A stretch of DNA of 37,042 nucleotides from Candidatus Avoscillospira stercorigallinarum (GCA_018713205.1 DVFN01000051.1:1-37042), one strand, 5' to 3'. Shown: positions 1 to 7,880, counted from the first letter of the stretch. Notes: generated by a model from the sequence alone, not told the origin. Numbers and translations: made by a program.

Positions 1-21
1 ACAGAGCAGCGGGGGAAGTGT

Positions 22-127
22 GAAGGGGGCAAAAAGCCCCCTTCGCGTTCAATCGACACGTATTTTTAAACTTTTTAGAAAGTTTAAAAATACGCACAGC
101 GTGGCGAAAAGACTTTTTCGACACGCT
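22..127. repeat. Three consecutive intergenic hairpins
   Basis: Three inverted repeats follow one another in the left bacterial flank. The first has 9-bp arms at 22-30 and 36-44 with an A5 loop. The second has 16-bp arms at 59-74 and 79-94 with a TTAG loop. The third has arms at 98-110 and 115-127 with one mismatch. None has a clear T-tract of its own, except that the second is AT-rich throughout. Their close packing upstream of possible small genes and a tRNA suggests a structured leader or a small intergenic repeat element. The function is not known from the sequence. Confidence 0.6.
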
Positions 128-143
128 GGGGCTGCATGCCCAC

Positions 144-290
144 ATGCCGCCGATACCGGGTTCCGTGGACCGCAAGCCCAGTGATGCCGGCGGCCCCATT
201 GGGCGGGGTGTGGGCACCCCGCCCGACGGACCAGGTCGAAAGCGCGTCATAGCGCCGGGCACCGGCATATCCGCCGCCTTTCGGACATAG
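144..290 (+). CDS. Possible 48-aa Gly/Pro-rich small protein
   Basis: An open frame starts with ATG at 144 and ends with TAG at 288-290. The product is rich in Gly, Pro and Arg, has no signal peptide and shows no family I recognise. There is no convincing ribosome binding site; only a GGGG run lies upstream. GC-rich DNA has few stops, so an open frame of this length is weak evidence. It sits between the flank hairpins and the tRNA-Pro gene. Confidence 0.15.
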   Translation: MPPIPGSVDRKPSDAGGPIGRGVGTPPDGPGRKRVIAPGTGISAAFRT

Positions 291-313
291 ACTGTCGGGA
301 AGGGAGTGGTCCC

Positions 314-394
314 ATGGAACATCTGTGCCGCGACTCCGGCGATCTCGACGACTGGATTTTCGACGGGGAGGATTACAGCGTCAGCCAGCGATAA
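314..394 (+). CDS. Possible 26-aa acidic small protein
   Basis: ATG at 314 is preceded by a purine-rich GGGAAGGGAGTGG stretch that could serve as a ribosome site. The frame ends with TAA at 392-394, just before an A-rich stretch. The product is acidic (several Asp and Glu, core DLDDWIFDGEDY). I do not recognise it. It is the best-supported reading frame between the window start and the tRNA, but it is too short to be sure of. Confidence 0.25.
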   Translation: MEHLCRDSGDLDDWIFDGEDYSVSQR

Positions 395-469
395 AAAAAG
401 AAAAAAAGGGCTTGCTTTTTCCGGCCCGGTATGCTATCATATTGGAGCTGAAAGAAACAGCGCCAAGAT

Positions 470-546
470 CCGGGTGTGGCGAAGTTTGGTATCGCGCTTG
501 AATGGGGTTCAAGAGGCCCTGAGTTCGAATCTCAGCACTCGGACCA
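470..546 (+). tRNA. tRNA-Pro(GGG), integration target
   Basis: The complete cloverleaf can be folded. Acceptor CCGGGTG pairs with CACTCGG and the discriminator is A. The D stem is GCGA/TCGC, the anticodon stem CTTGA/TCAAG with loop ATGGGGT (anticodon GGG), and the T arm CTGAG-TTCGAAT-CTCAG. CCA is encoded. The pair C1-G72 with A73 is typical of bacterial tRNA-Pro. The last 48 bases (499-546) are repeated exactly at 34383-34430, so the gene was restored by phage-supplied sequence when the prophage integrated. Confidence 0.95.
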
Positions 547-547
547 A
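499..547 (+). repeat. attL: attL: 49-bp direct repeat (prophage left end)
   Basis: This 49-bp sequence is identical to 34383-34431. It covers the anticodon arm, variable loop, T arm and acceptor 3' strand of tRNA-Pro, plus one base beyond CCA. Tyrosine integrases commonly use this part of tRNA genes as the crossover core, and an integrase lies just inside the other copy. The exact crossover point inside the 49 bp cannot be read from the sequence. Confidence 0.92.
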
Positions 548-548
548 A

Positions 549-581
549 ACCACCGAAAACAATAGGTTTTCGGTGGTTTTT
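549..581 (+). terminator. Terminator of tRNA-Pro
   Basis: A 12-bp stem (549-560 with 566-577) has a 5-nt AATAG loop and is followed by a T-rich tail. A closely related copy lies beyond attR at 34432-34470. There the outer A-T pairs are replaced by a G-C pair, so the stem is conserved by compensating changes. Confidence 0.85.
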
Positions 582-630
582 CTTTTACGAAAATTCAGCG
601 TAAAATTTCGCTATTTTGAAAAATTATGTG

Positions 631-652
631 CTATTGCAGACCTATTGCAGAC
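631..652 (+). repeat. Tandem 11-bp repeat, likely integrase arm site (left)
   Basis: CTATTGCAGAC occurs twice head to tail. The same tandem pair lies inside the right prophage end at 34322-34343, and a diverged pair lies outside it at 34515-34536. Short direct repeats flanking the att core are the usual form of arm-type binding sites for tyrosine integrases. The binding role is inferred. Confidence 0.6.
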
Positions 653-657
653 AAGCC

Positions 658-683
658 AAAAGCCGCCCTTGCCGGGCGGCTTT
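658..683 (-). terminator. Terminator at the end of the late operon
   Basis: Stem GCCGCCC/GGGCGGC, extended by AAA/TTT, lies 3 bases beyond the endolysin stop codon. It is followed on the minus strand by a T-run. It would end the long late transcript before it reaches the tRNA-Pro gene, which is read from the opposite strand. It may work in both directions. Confidence 0.8.
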
Positions 684-685
684 AA

Positions 686-1387
686 CTATTTCGCGGAAAA
701 CAGGTGATAGAACCGATGCAGCACGGTGACAAGCTCTTCTCGGGTGGGCTGACGCTGCCATTGGTAGTCCGGAGTGCCGTCCGGGAGCGTCCCTGCGCCC
801 TGGAAGAGGCCGACAGAGACAGCCCACTCGCGGGCTTCTTGGCTCCATTCGGAGGCATCTCCGGCGGTGCCGGGGCTGCTGGTGGCCTTGGAAGCGTAGT
901 CCGGCAGGCAATAGCCGCGGATGTAGCGGCCATTGATCTGGAGCGTGCGGTAGGCAACGGCGTTGCCGTTGTTACCCTCGATGATGGTAAGGGTGGTACC
1001 ATTGACGGCGGCCACCATGCCCACGTGGTCGGGGTTGCCTCTGTTGTTGCCTGCCCCGGTGTCCTGCCAGTCGTACATGATGATATCGCCGATCTGCGGG
1101 ACGTAGGCGTCGTCCTCAATCCACCGGCCGCGCTCGTCGTACAGCTCGATCATGCGGGGGCAGCTGCACTCGGGCAGGATTACATCGGTCATGCCCAGGG
1201 CCTGGCCTACGGCGGACACCGTGGCGGCGCACCACTCGTCGGAGTATTGGAGGACGTACCCAACAGGGACAGGTCGAATGGCGTTGTAAAGATCCACAAT
1301 CTTCCGGTAACGGCCATCGGCCTCGGAAAATCCCAACCATTTTTTAAACTGGGCGACGGCTTTTTGCCGAAGTTCCAGCTCGGTCAT
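686..1387 (-). CDS. CHAP-type endolysin with C-terminal SLH-like domain
   Basis: A peptidoglycan hydrolase that lyses the host at the end of infection. The CHAP fold is seen in EWCAATV (Cys53, the nucleophile), the QIGDIIMYD segment near residue 100 and NPDHVGMV (His121). The last 50 residues (about 180-229) contain W, EA, WAV, GLFQG and a TREELVTVLHRF motif. That is the pattern of an S-layer-homology-like or cell-wall-binding repeat. At 233 aa the length is ordinary for a two-domain endolysin. ATG at 1387 has an AGGAG site. It is the last gene of the late operon, after two holin-like genes, which is the usual lysis cassette order. No signal peptide is seen, so release should depend on a holin. 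Confidence 0.85.
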   Translation of the reverse strand: MTELELRQKAVAQFKKWLGFSEADGRYRKIVDLYNAIRPVPVGYVLQYSDEWCAATVSAVGQALGMTDVILPECSCPRMIELYDERGRWIEDDAYVPQIGDIIMYDWQDTGAGNNRGNPDHVGMVAAVNGTTLTIIEGNNGNAVAYRTLQINGRYIRGYCLPDYASKATSSPGTAGDASEWSQEAREWAVSVGLFQGAGTLPDGTPDYQWQRQPTREELVTVLHRFYHLFSAK

Positions 1388-1401
1388 CTTGCATTCTCCT
1401 C

Positions 1402-1647
1402 TCAGTCTTCGTGGGCTGCGACCGCGTTCATGGCGTCCTGGACCTTTTGAGCCGCGTCACCTACGGCGGCGGCGTCAATGCGTCCCTCTGTGATGATGTA
1501 GGTCACGACGGATACCACGGAAATCACCGCGCCGCTCACCGTCTCGGCCACGTTCGGGTCAATCCCAAACATCATGGCTACACCCACGATCACACCGACC
1601 ATGGCCGCCCACAGCTTCCTGGATTTCAGTTTATTCAACAATTCCAT
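1402..1647 (-). CDS. Phage holin (LL-H / phi-LC3-like)
   Basis: An 81-aa membrane protein expected to permeabilise the cytoplasmic membrane and let the endolysin out. A basic N-terminus (KLKSRK) precedes a first hydrophobic segment at about residues 12-28 and a second at about 35-53. The tail is charged. I take ATG at 1647 as the start because AAAGGGGAAC lies just upstream; a longer form from 1668 would include that ribosome site. It is followed directly by the endolysin gene. The family assignment rests on size, topology and position. Confidence 0.75.
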   Translation of the reverse strand: MELLNKLKSRKLWAAMVGVIVGVAMMFGIDPNVAETVSGAVISVVSVVTYIITEGRIDAAAVGDAAQKVQDAMNAVAAHED

Positions 1648-1691
1648 ATATGTTCCCCTTTCAGTCAAAAATGTCGCCTTTTCTTCCTATG

Positions 1692-2015
1692 TTAATCTTC
1701 CAGCCGCAGCGGCAGCTTGTTAACCTCCGCCATGAGCTTGTCCATGTCTCCGTTCCCGCCAAGTCCATCGTGATACAGTTCGTGCCATTTGTGCAACTGC
1801 CGCCGGTCATCCATGGATATCTCTCCGTCTCGTATGTACCCCTTGGCGGTTTGGATCATGATGTAAAGCATCAAATACCGGAGCGCCTTGGTCTGCGCAC
1901 TCCCCTTGTCGGATTTCTCCCAGAGCCGCCGGATGAACATTTGCATGATGGAGGAGATGCCGCTGCAAATTGCAGCCCCGGCAGCGCCGGAGAGAAACAT
2001 AACCCAGGTGTCCAT
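1692..2015 (-). CDS. Small membrane protein in lysis cassette, possible second holin
   Basis: 107 aa with one hydrophobic segment near the N-terminus (about residues 3-25, rich in Gly, Ala, Ile and Met). A basic stretch (RRLWEKSDKG) and a soluble charged C-terminal half follow. A strong AGGAGG lies 6 bases before ATG. It sits between the tail-fibre genes and the holin, so a helper role in lysis or a membrane-anchored virion-associated role is possible. I do not recognise a named family with certainty. Confidence 0.6.
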   Translation of the reverse strand: MDTWVMFLSGAAGAAICSGISSIMQMFIRRLWEKSDKGSAQTKALRYLMLYIMIQTAKGYIRDGEISMDDRRQLHKWHELYHDGLGGNGDMDKLMAEVNKLPLRLED

Positions 2016-2024
2016 ATATCCTCC

Positions 2025-2561
2025 TTACTCCACCAGCTCCCACTGCCAAACATCCGGCATCCCAGGATACCAAACACAAGGCTTCATTGTGCCGCCGTCC
2101 GCAACGCGGTAGATGTGACCATTGTAGCTGTAGTATTTTCCGGCATAGCAGTCCATCCCAGATACCCACGGGATGGGGTCAGCCTGCGTTCCGGCGTGCT
2201 GCCGCTCGATGGGGCGATACACCGCCAGCATCCCGGCGGAATCAGGCGGCTGGTGCGCCTGGGGCGTGACTGCGGTAGACTGACTCTGCCGGTAGCACTG
2301 CCCGTTGTGCACGATGCACACCCCCGGCGGGATCTGCTCCCCGGCGTCCAGATAGCTCTGCCACGTAGGCAGGATATCCGGCATGGTCAGCGCGTCGGCG
2401 TCGGAGAGGGTGGTCATGGTCCGGGCCATGGCTCTTGTAAATGCCACGGCCTGGGTTTCTACAGTAGGCGGCTGCTCCGGCTGCTCCTGGGCGGACTGGT
2501 TCCAGGCGGCCTCTTCCTCGGGGGTCATGTCTCGCGTGACGCCGTTTTCGCAGATTTTCAC
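2025..2561 (-). CDS. Tail-associated carbohydrate-binding-like protein
   Basis: 178 aa. The N-terminal 60 residues are acidic and low in structure. Two units follow (about 61-117 and 130-178), each with the pattern of aromatic residues and a Y-x-G or N-G turn before C/YR that is seen in CBM5/12-like chitin-binding domains (HNGQCYR, SYNGHIYRV). The GTG start overlaps the stop of the preceding gene as GTGA, so translation is coupled. It likely decorates the tail tip and helps the phage bind wall polysaccharide. The domain call is by motif pattern only. Confidence 0.6.
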   Translation of the reverse strand: MKICENGVTRDMTPEEEAAWNQSAQEQPEQPPTVETQAVAFTRAMARTMTTLSDADALTMPDILPTWQSYLDAGEQIPPGVCIVHNGQCYRQSQSTAVTPQAHQPPDSAGMLAVYRPIERQHAGTQADPIPWVSGMDCYAGKYYSYNGHIYRVADGGTMKPCVWYPGMPDVWQWELVE

Positions 2562-4495
2562 TCCACCACCTCCTGCCCGTATACTTTGACGACAGTCCCA
2601 GGCCGGAACATAAAACTATCTGTTTTCTGAGATCTGACTTCAAAATATGGGATTCCATCTACGCCGTCTAATTCCATACTGGCTGGGTTTAAAAAAGCTG
2701 CATTCATAACACCAACAGCAAATCCGGACAATCCAATCGCAAATCCGCTTATTCCGCGTTGCATAGTATTTGGATTTGAAATGCTTGAAATAACCCGTCT
2801 ATAAGCAGATAATCCTCCAGCATACAACCATATAGGAAAAGTTCCAGTTGCTCCGCCCTCAAGCAAGGCAGGCAAAATGAGAAAATATATCTTCCTCACG
2901 CAGAACGGCCTACCTTCCGGGTCTTTGTCTATCACAATTGACGCGACCGCATCACCCTCAACCGTAAAATCTGCGAGAGTGATAAGCTCGTTGCTTCCCC
3001 CGCCACTCGGCGGTGCAACCCACCCGGCAGGGCTGAGCAGATAGTCCGTCGGCACGCCCTCGGTGGATGGGACGCCAGCACCGGCGGGACCTGCCGGGCC
3101 TCGTGCCAGGGTGTCGGTCTTGACGTTCCCGACATACCAGTACCCATCCTCTCCGATATATGGGGCCTGACCGCCGGCGTAGAGGCCGGTATCGACGTAC
3201 TGCCCGGATACTGCATCCCAGATCATCCATGTATCGTTGTCGGATATGATCGGCTGCCGGATTGCTGCATCCTCTGCCTGCTGTACCAATGCACCGACGG
3301 ACTCCAGCGCGTCCGTCTTCGCTCCTTCCACCGCACTGACTGCGTCGGTCTGCGCCTGGCTGATGGCCGTTGTGGCGGTCCCCTGGGCGTCCTGGACGGC
3401 CTGGACGGCGGTGGTCTTGGCGGATGATACCGCGCCGGTGGCGGTGGTCTGGGCCTGTCCTACGGCCTCCAGGGCGGCGTCCTTGGCCGTGCTGACCGCG
3501 CCCACGGCGTCGTCTCCTGCCTCCTCCACCCGCTGGACCTGGGTCGTGCCCTGGGCGGTGATGGCCGCTTCCACGGACTGGAGGGCGACGGAGTTGTCGA
3601 TGGGCACCGGCGGCAGCGTCTGGGTCTGCCCGTCCGCCGGGTTGCGGAGCGTCAGCACCAGCGCCCCGTCGGAGTCCAACGCCGCCGCGCTGAGCCCCCA
3701 GCCCTGGATGCCCTGGAGCCCCTGGGGGCCTCGTTCGCCGGGCTCGCCTTGGGGGATACCAAACGCAATGGTAGGAGCCTCTGCGGGTCCGGAGACCTGC
3801 ACGGTGGCCTGCTGGCCGGGCGGGAGGGTGGACACGTTGACGGAGATCTGCGGCGTTGCACCCGTGGGGCCGGCGGGCCCTGCCGGGACGGTGAAGTTTA
3901 GGATGGCCGCGTTCTCGTTGCCTACGTTCCGCACAGCAGCATGCGTCCCAGGTTCGCCGGTCGTGGTCGCTCCAACCTGGATTGTGGCGGCTTTTCCAGG
4001 CGGACCTTCGGCAACGGGAGGAAGCGGAAGCTGCGACTGAACATATGCTCCGGACTCGAGATCCCATGTCATCCAATACCCTTCATCTCCGGGGTACGGG
4101 GGATGTTGGTTGAGATCGAGGATGTTTTGCTCGACCTGGGTGAACTCCGTCGGAACGGTCGGCCACTGGGCATCGCCGGAGAGGCTCGCGCCCACGTACG
4201 CCTGGAATTGATTTGTGTATTTGACAAGCTCCCCCTGGGTTGCCCGGAGCTGCATGGTGTAGTATCCGGTCAGCGGGATCATTTCGGCGGTCAGCGTGAC
4301 GGATAGGGAGCCATCCTCGTCCTGCTCCATGGGGATGATATTTAGATTTGTGCCGCATTGCACCATGAGGTCCCAGGACCACCCCGCAGGGACCGTGCCT
4401 GTGACCTGGAGCACGTCGGTGAGGTTGTCGTACTGATAGCCGATAGACGTAGGGCCGGAAGGGCACAAAATCCACGACGAAAAGTTGAGGGTCAT
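2558..4495 (-). CDS. Tail fibre / baseplate upper-type protein with collagen-like segments
   Basis: 645 aa from ATG at 4495, whose ATGA overlaps the previous stop. The N-terminal region (about 1-110) is a beta-rich domain like that of baseplate upper (BppU-type) proteins. Then come a W-rich unit, collagen-like GXY stretches (GPAGPTGATP, GEPGERGPQG), and a long Ala/Gln-rich helical region (about residues 310-400) suited to a trimeric coiled coil. A second copy of the W-rich unit follows (EGYWMTWDLESG versus NDTWMIWDAVSG). The C-terminal domain of about 150 aa is AT-richer than the rest of the gene, which suggests it was acquired separately and sets host range. Confidence 0.7.
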   Translation of the reverse strand: MTLNFSSWILCPSGPTSIGYQYDNLTDVLQVTGTVPAGWSWDLMVQCGTNLNIIPMEQDEDGSLSVTLTAEMIPLTGYYTMQLRATQGELVKYTNQFQAYVGASLSGDAQWPTVPTEFTQVEQNILDLNQHPPYPGDEGYWMTWDLESGAYVQSQLPLPPVAEGPPGKAATIQVGATTTGEPGTHAAVRNVGNENAAILNFTVPAGPAGPTGATPQISVNVSTLPPGQQATVQVSGPAEAPTIAFGIPQGEPGERGPQGLQGIQGWGLSAAALDSDGALVLTLRNPADGQTQTLPPVPIDNSVALQSVEAAITAQGTTQVQRVEEAGDDAVGAVSTAKDAALEAVGQAQTTATGAVSSAKTTAVQAVQDAQGTATTAISQAQTDAVSAVEGAKTDALESVGALVQQAEDAAIRQPIISDNDTWMIWDAVSGQYVDTGLYAGGQAPYIGEDGYWYVGNVKTDTLARGPAGPAGAGVPSTEGVPTDYLLSPAGWVAPPSGGGSNELITLADFTVEGDAVASIVIDKDPEGRPFCVRKIYFLILPALLEGGATGTFPIWLYAGGLSAYRRVISSISNPNTMQRGISGFAIGLSGFAVGVMNAAFLNPASMELDGVDGIPYFEVRSQKTDSFMFRPGTVVKVYGQEVVE

Positions 4496-5121
4496 ACCGC
4501 GACCTCCTCCCACCCTGCCGGGTACGCGTCAGGCGCCCAGGTGTTGCCGTCGATCTTGGAGCGGTAGAGCACGCCGTTATACCGCACGATGTCGCCGGTG
4601 TTGTAGGCGTCATGGGCGCCACTGGGCTGCACCCAATCAGGATATTCCGTCGCGCCGGGGTCGGGATCGGGACCGGGGTCAGGCGCGACGGTGCCGCCGC
4701 TTACCGCTTTCCACCCGGCGGAATAGACGTCGGGGGCCCAGACGTTGCCGTCGATCAGGGACTCATAGAGCGTCCCCCCGTAGTTGACCACGTCGCCCTT
4801 GTTGTAAGCGTCATGAGCGCCGGAAGGCTGGGCCCAGATGGGATAGCCGGAATCATCCAGGCCGAAAGCCGTATAGAGGCTCTCGGTGCCGGAGCCGGGC
4901 GGATAGATGGACTGGCTCATGTGGGCCTGTGCCACCTTGTAGAGCTGGGGGTCTCCCACCGGGTTGGTGCCGTAGGAGATCACGGCCCCGGCGGCATAGT
5001 ACTGGTCCGGGGCCCAGACCGGGAATACCGTCGCAATCTCCAGGGCCTTTTCGTCGGCCAAAGTTGCGGCAAGCATCTGGAGGGCCTTGCGCAGCTGTTC
5101 CGCTGCCAAAAGTCTGTCCAT
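4492..5121 (-). CDS. Tail protein with two CBM5/12-like domains (XkdW-like start)
   Basis: 209 aa. The first 30 residues form an amphipathic helix resembling the start of XkdW-type proteins. A divergent carbohydrate-binding unit follows (about 33-90). Then come two near-identical units at about 93-140 and 161-208, each beginning with a shared QPSGAHDAYN block and ending with WAPD and AGW. The last two units are joined by an acidic proline linker (PDPGPDPDPG). The repeat is also visible at DNA level. Chitin/peptidoglycan-sugar binding is a family inference. The gene lies between two tail-fibre genes. Confidence 0.7.
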   Translation of the reverse strand: MDRLLAAEQLRKALQMLAATLADEKALEIATVFPVWAPDQYYAAGAVISYGTNPVGDPQLYKVAQAHMSQSIYPPGSGTESLYTAFGLDDSGYPIWAQPSGAHDAYNKGDVVNYGGTLYESLIDGNVWAPDVYSAGWKAVSGGTVAPDPGPDPDPGATEYPDWVQPSGAHDAYNTGDIVRYNGVLYRSKIDGNTWAPDAYPAGWEEVAV

Positions 5122-5122
5122 G

Positions 5123-5407
5123 TCAAATCACCCCCAGCAGCGTATTGAGCACGTCGGTATCGGACGCGGCGGACGGCTCCTCCGGGTGCGCGGCTTTCCA
5201 GGCGGACCAGGCGTCGGGGTTGGGTGTGATGGTGTAGCCCATGGAGCCGTCGGGCTGCACATTTTCCGAAACCGTAACAAAGCCACCGTTTTCGATCACC
5301 ATGTCGCGCTGTACGTCGGTGATGGGGATGGTGTTCTCCCCGGGGAAGTCCTGCGGGGGCGGATAGGCCCCCGAGGGGTTGGGAGTTTTGTGCAGGTAGT
5401 AGGTCAT
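5123..5407 (-). CDS. Small tail-fibre-associated protein
   Basis: 94 aa. ATG at 5407 overlaps the stop of the upstream fibre gene as ATGA, so the pair is translationally coupled. The C-terminal part has a WSAWKAAHPEEPS motif like small phage tail proteins that accompany fibre genes, and ends in a hydrophobic LLGVI. No enzymatic motif is seen. It may be a fibre chaperone or a short accessory protein, but I cannot assign a family. Confidence 0.6.
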   Translation of the reverse strand: MTYYLHKTPNPSGAYPPPQDFPGENTIPITDVQRDMVIENGGFVTVSENVQPDGSMGYTITPNPDAWSAWKAAHPEEPSAASDTDVLNTLLGVI

Positions 5408-7308
5408 GTCGTCGCCGCCTTTCTGATGGCCACATAGGAGTACGTGACGCCCTGGGAATTGAGCTGGTCTGCCGCGCTGGTCTCGCTGTACCAGGTGGCG
5501 GTGGTACCGTTGATGCAGGCAGGGCCGGTGGTAACCGTGCCGGAGATGGCCAGGGTCTTTCCGTCGCCGTAGATGGTCACCACAGCGGGCGCGGTGGGGA
5601 ATGTCAAGGTGTTGGGGCTGTCCTGGCCGAAGGTGCCGGTGCCGGTATAAGTACCCACCGAGATCACAGCAGCGCCGATCACCGGCAGCAGCAGCTCCAG
5701 GGCCTTGTCCATGGTGCCGCCCCAGACCGACGGGACTTTGACGCACTCGGCCAGGGTGGGCGGCATGAGGTTCTTGCCCTCCACCTGGATCTGGGCCGGG
5801 CCGCCGTCTTCCGGGAACAGGACAACCTGCTTGTCATAGGTCCAGGTACGGGTGGCGCTGACCTGGCCGCCGGAGGTGTTGACGGATGCAGAGATCTTAA
5901 CGGTACCCGCTCCGGTGGGAAGATCCATGACGGGGATCGTGTAGGCGAAGCCGCTCTGCACGGTCACAGTGGCCACCAGCTGACCGTTGACATAGCGTTC
6001 CACGGAAATGGGATTTCCAGTGTCAGACGACACCGTATAGCCGATGTCCGCCGTCAGGGTACCGAGGTACCCATCCGTGCCGGAGATCACCAGGGCAGAG
6101 GCAGAGATCACGGGGATCGACGGGCTGGTTTTGTATGTACCGTACTGGCCGTTGGCGCCGCCCTTGACACGGTACTGGACCGTGGACCAGCCTCCAGACG
6201 GCGTGTCGGTATAGCTCTTGTTGGCGCCGGAATAGATCTGCGTCCAGCTGCCGCTGTTGACCTTTCTCTCCAGGATGTACGTTATGGCGGCAGGCGCGGC
6301 GCTCCATGAGATGGGGACGGACTGCCCCGCCATAATCTGACTGGGGACGGTCAGCTTGTCGATGGTATACGGCAGGATCGTGACCGCGGTGCTGGTGGTG
6401 TAGCCGCTTACGATGCCGACCTTGACAGTAGCCACCTGGTACTTGACGCTGTTCCACACGCCTGCCGTGTCGCTGTAGCTGGTCTGGGTTCCGGTGTAGA
6501 TCGTCTCCCAGGCACCGCCGTCCACAGACCGCTGGAGCTGGTAGGACTCTGCCCCGGAGACGGAGGACCAGGATACGGCTATAGCAGCACCGCTCGGCAC
6601 GGGAGACGTGGGGACGGCGATAGACGCTGGTGGGGTTGGGTAAGCGGCGGCAAGGATGTTGTTGTCGTCGTCTACGATTAAATCAGGCGGACATACCAGG
6701 GCAGGCCGGACGCCAATGGGGAATGAGCCCAGATTGTAGCCTATAAAACTGCCCGATTGCGTGATCCCGCATACATTGGCGTTTCCGGGAAGGTCAGGAG
6801 ACCTCAGCCACCAGTCAAACGGATTTCCGTTGTATTTTGCCACCCGTCGTTCGGAATTTAGTGCGGAATCGAAGTATGCCAGCTTTGCGCCATCCACGGG
6901 TGGGCTCGCCGTGCTTGTGGTTGTATCGGAAAACCCAAGTTCGTATGCGCCTAGGAGGAAAATCTTACAACTCAGTCCATTAGATCCCACATTTATATGG
7001 CCGGCGTAACCATAGCCTTCCCAATACGGGATCCGCACCTGACGTATGGCGTCCTGCATCTCGCCATCAAACAACCCCAGAAATGTCGAGTTCAAATAAG
7101 TCTGTATCGGTGAATTTCTGTAATCCGCTAGGTCTCCCCAATCTAGCACGTTATAAATAATGTTCCTGAGCAGCCACGTTCCGTTGCAGCTCGCGTCATA
7201 CATGGAGCTCGGCAACCCCTGATGCACTACCAGGTAATCCTGGTACACCCCGTTTTCCTTCATATGCAGAATTGTGCCAACTGGCACGTTTCCCAGCTTT
7301 TGCGCCAT
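5404..7308 (-). CDS. Tail fibre with DUF6273 domain and fibronectin-III-like repeats
   Basis: 634 aa. Residues 1-215 form a DUF6273-like domain, recognised by the order VGTILHMKENG, DWWLRSP and IGVRPALV. This family is common in gut Clostridia and phages. Two fibronectin-III-like modules follow (about 225-315 and 316-405), each with 'VSWSSVSGAESYQLQRS' style signatures and TYTD/SYSDT turns. After them come beta-rich repeats and a C-terminal domain. This layout fits a receptor-binding fibre. The gene overlaps the next upstream gene by one base at 7308. Confidence 0.7.
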   Translation of the reverse strand: MAQKLGNVPVGTILHMKENGVYQDYLVVHQGLPSSMYDASCNGTWLLRNIIYNVLDWGDLADYRNSPIQTYLNSTFLGLFDGEMQDAIRQVRIPYWEGYGYAGHINVGSNGLSCKIFLLGAYELGFSDTTTSTASPPVDGAKLAYFDSALNSERRVAKYNGNPFDWWLRSPDLPGNANVCGITQSGSFIGYNLGSFPIGVRPALVCPPDLIVDDDNNILAAAYPTPPASIAVPTSPVPSGAAIAVSWSSVSGAESYQLQRSVDGGAWETIYTGTQTSYSDTAGVWNSVKYQVATVKVGIVSGYTTSTAVTILPYTIDKLTVPSQIMAGQSVPISWSAAPAAITYILERKVNSGSWTQIYSGANKSYTDTPSGGWSTVQYRVKGGANGQYGTYKTSPSIPVISASALVISGTDGYLGTLTADIGYTVSSDTGNPISVERYVNGQLVATVTVQSGFAYTIPVMDLPTGAGTVKISASVNTSGGQVSATRTWTYDKQVVLFPEDGGPAQIQVEGKNLMPPTLAECVKVPSVWGGTMDKALELLLPVIGAAVISVGTYTGTGTFGQDSPNTLTFPTAPAVVTIYGDGKTLAISGTVTTGPACINGTTATWYSETSAADQLNSQGVTYSYVAIRKAATT

Positions 7309-7880
7309 CAGTCCTCACCCCCATTGTAGTAGACCTGGAACGGCTCGGCGGTCAGCAGGAAGTCGGGCAGCTGCTTCCGGGGAACCTTTCCGTTTTCGTC
7401 CAGGGTTGCGACGCCATTCGGCTGGGCCTTCTCCCGGAGCGGGATGAAAAGCAGCGACGTGTCGATGACCGCGGTCACGCTGGCCGCCTGGTCAAAGATC
7501 AGCACCGCGCCGAAAATAAACTCCCGGAGCTGGGCTGTGCCGGCCTGGATATGCTCTCCCGCTCCGAAGGCGTTGCCGTAGCAGGCCAGGACTTCTCCCT
7601 CGTCCGGGTCCTGGGCCCAGAGGCCCAGCTCCTCCCAGATAAACTCCGGGCGGCCCTGATTGAGCAGCTGGCCCAGCACCGTGGCCCGGTTGCCGCTCTC
7701 GCTGATGTCGTAGATGCTGATATCATCCAGGGGCATGACCAAAGCCTCCCGATCCAGGGAGCTGCCGGAGGGCAGGGAGCCGGTGCCGATCTGCCAGCGG
7801 GTCACTGGAATGGCACCGCCCGCCGGAGTTTTGGCCAGCAGGGCCGCGCCCTTGCTGGTGAGTTTGATCTCGGGTATCAT
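7308..7880 (-). CDS. Phage tail-collar fibre protein, N-terminal baseplate-anchoring domain
   Basis: 190 aa from ATG at 7880, whose ATGA overlaps the XkdU-like stop; a TTG at 7889 is a weaker alternative. The pattern 'IKLTSKGAALLAKT ... RWQIG.G' near the start and 'WEELGLWAQD' in the middle are marks of the DUF3751 / tail-collar family. Its members attach fibres to the baseplate. In related phages this domain is often fused to the fibre, but here the fibre is encoded separately just downstream. Confidence 0.8.
   Translation of the reverse strand: MIPEIKLTSKGAALLAKTPAGGAIPVTRWQIGTGSLPSGSSLDREALVMPLDDISIYDISESGNRATVLGQLLNQGRPEFIWEELGLWAQDPDEGEVLACYGNAFGAGEHIQAGTAQLREFIFGAVLIFDQAASVTAVIDTSLLFIPLREKAQPNGVATLDENGKVPRKQLPDFLLTAEPFQVYYNGGED

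Noticed and set aside
1650-2630. 326-aa plus-strand open frame, and many similar long frames opposite the late genes
   Set aside because: They are mirror frames of well-supported minus-strand phage genes in GC-rich DNA and show no family pattern.
5404-7308. Diversity-generating retroelement target
   Set aside because: The fibre has a possible lectin-like domain, but no reverse transcriptase, template repeat or variable repeat was found in the window.
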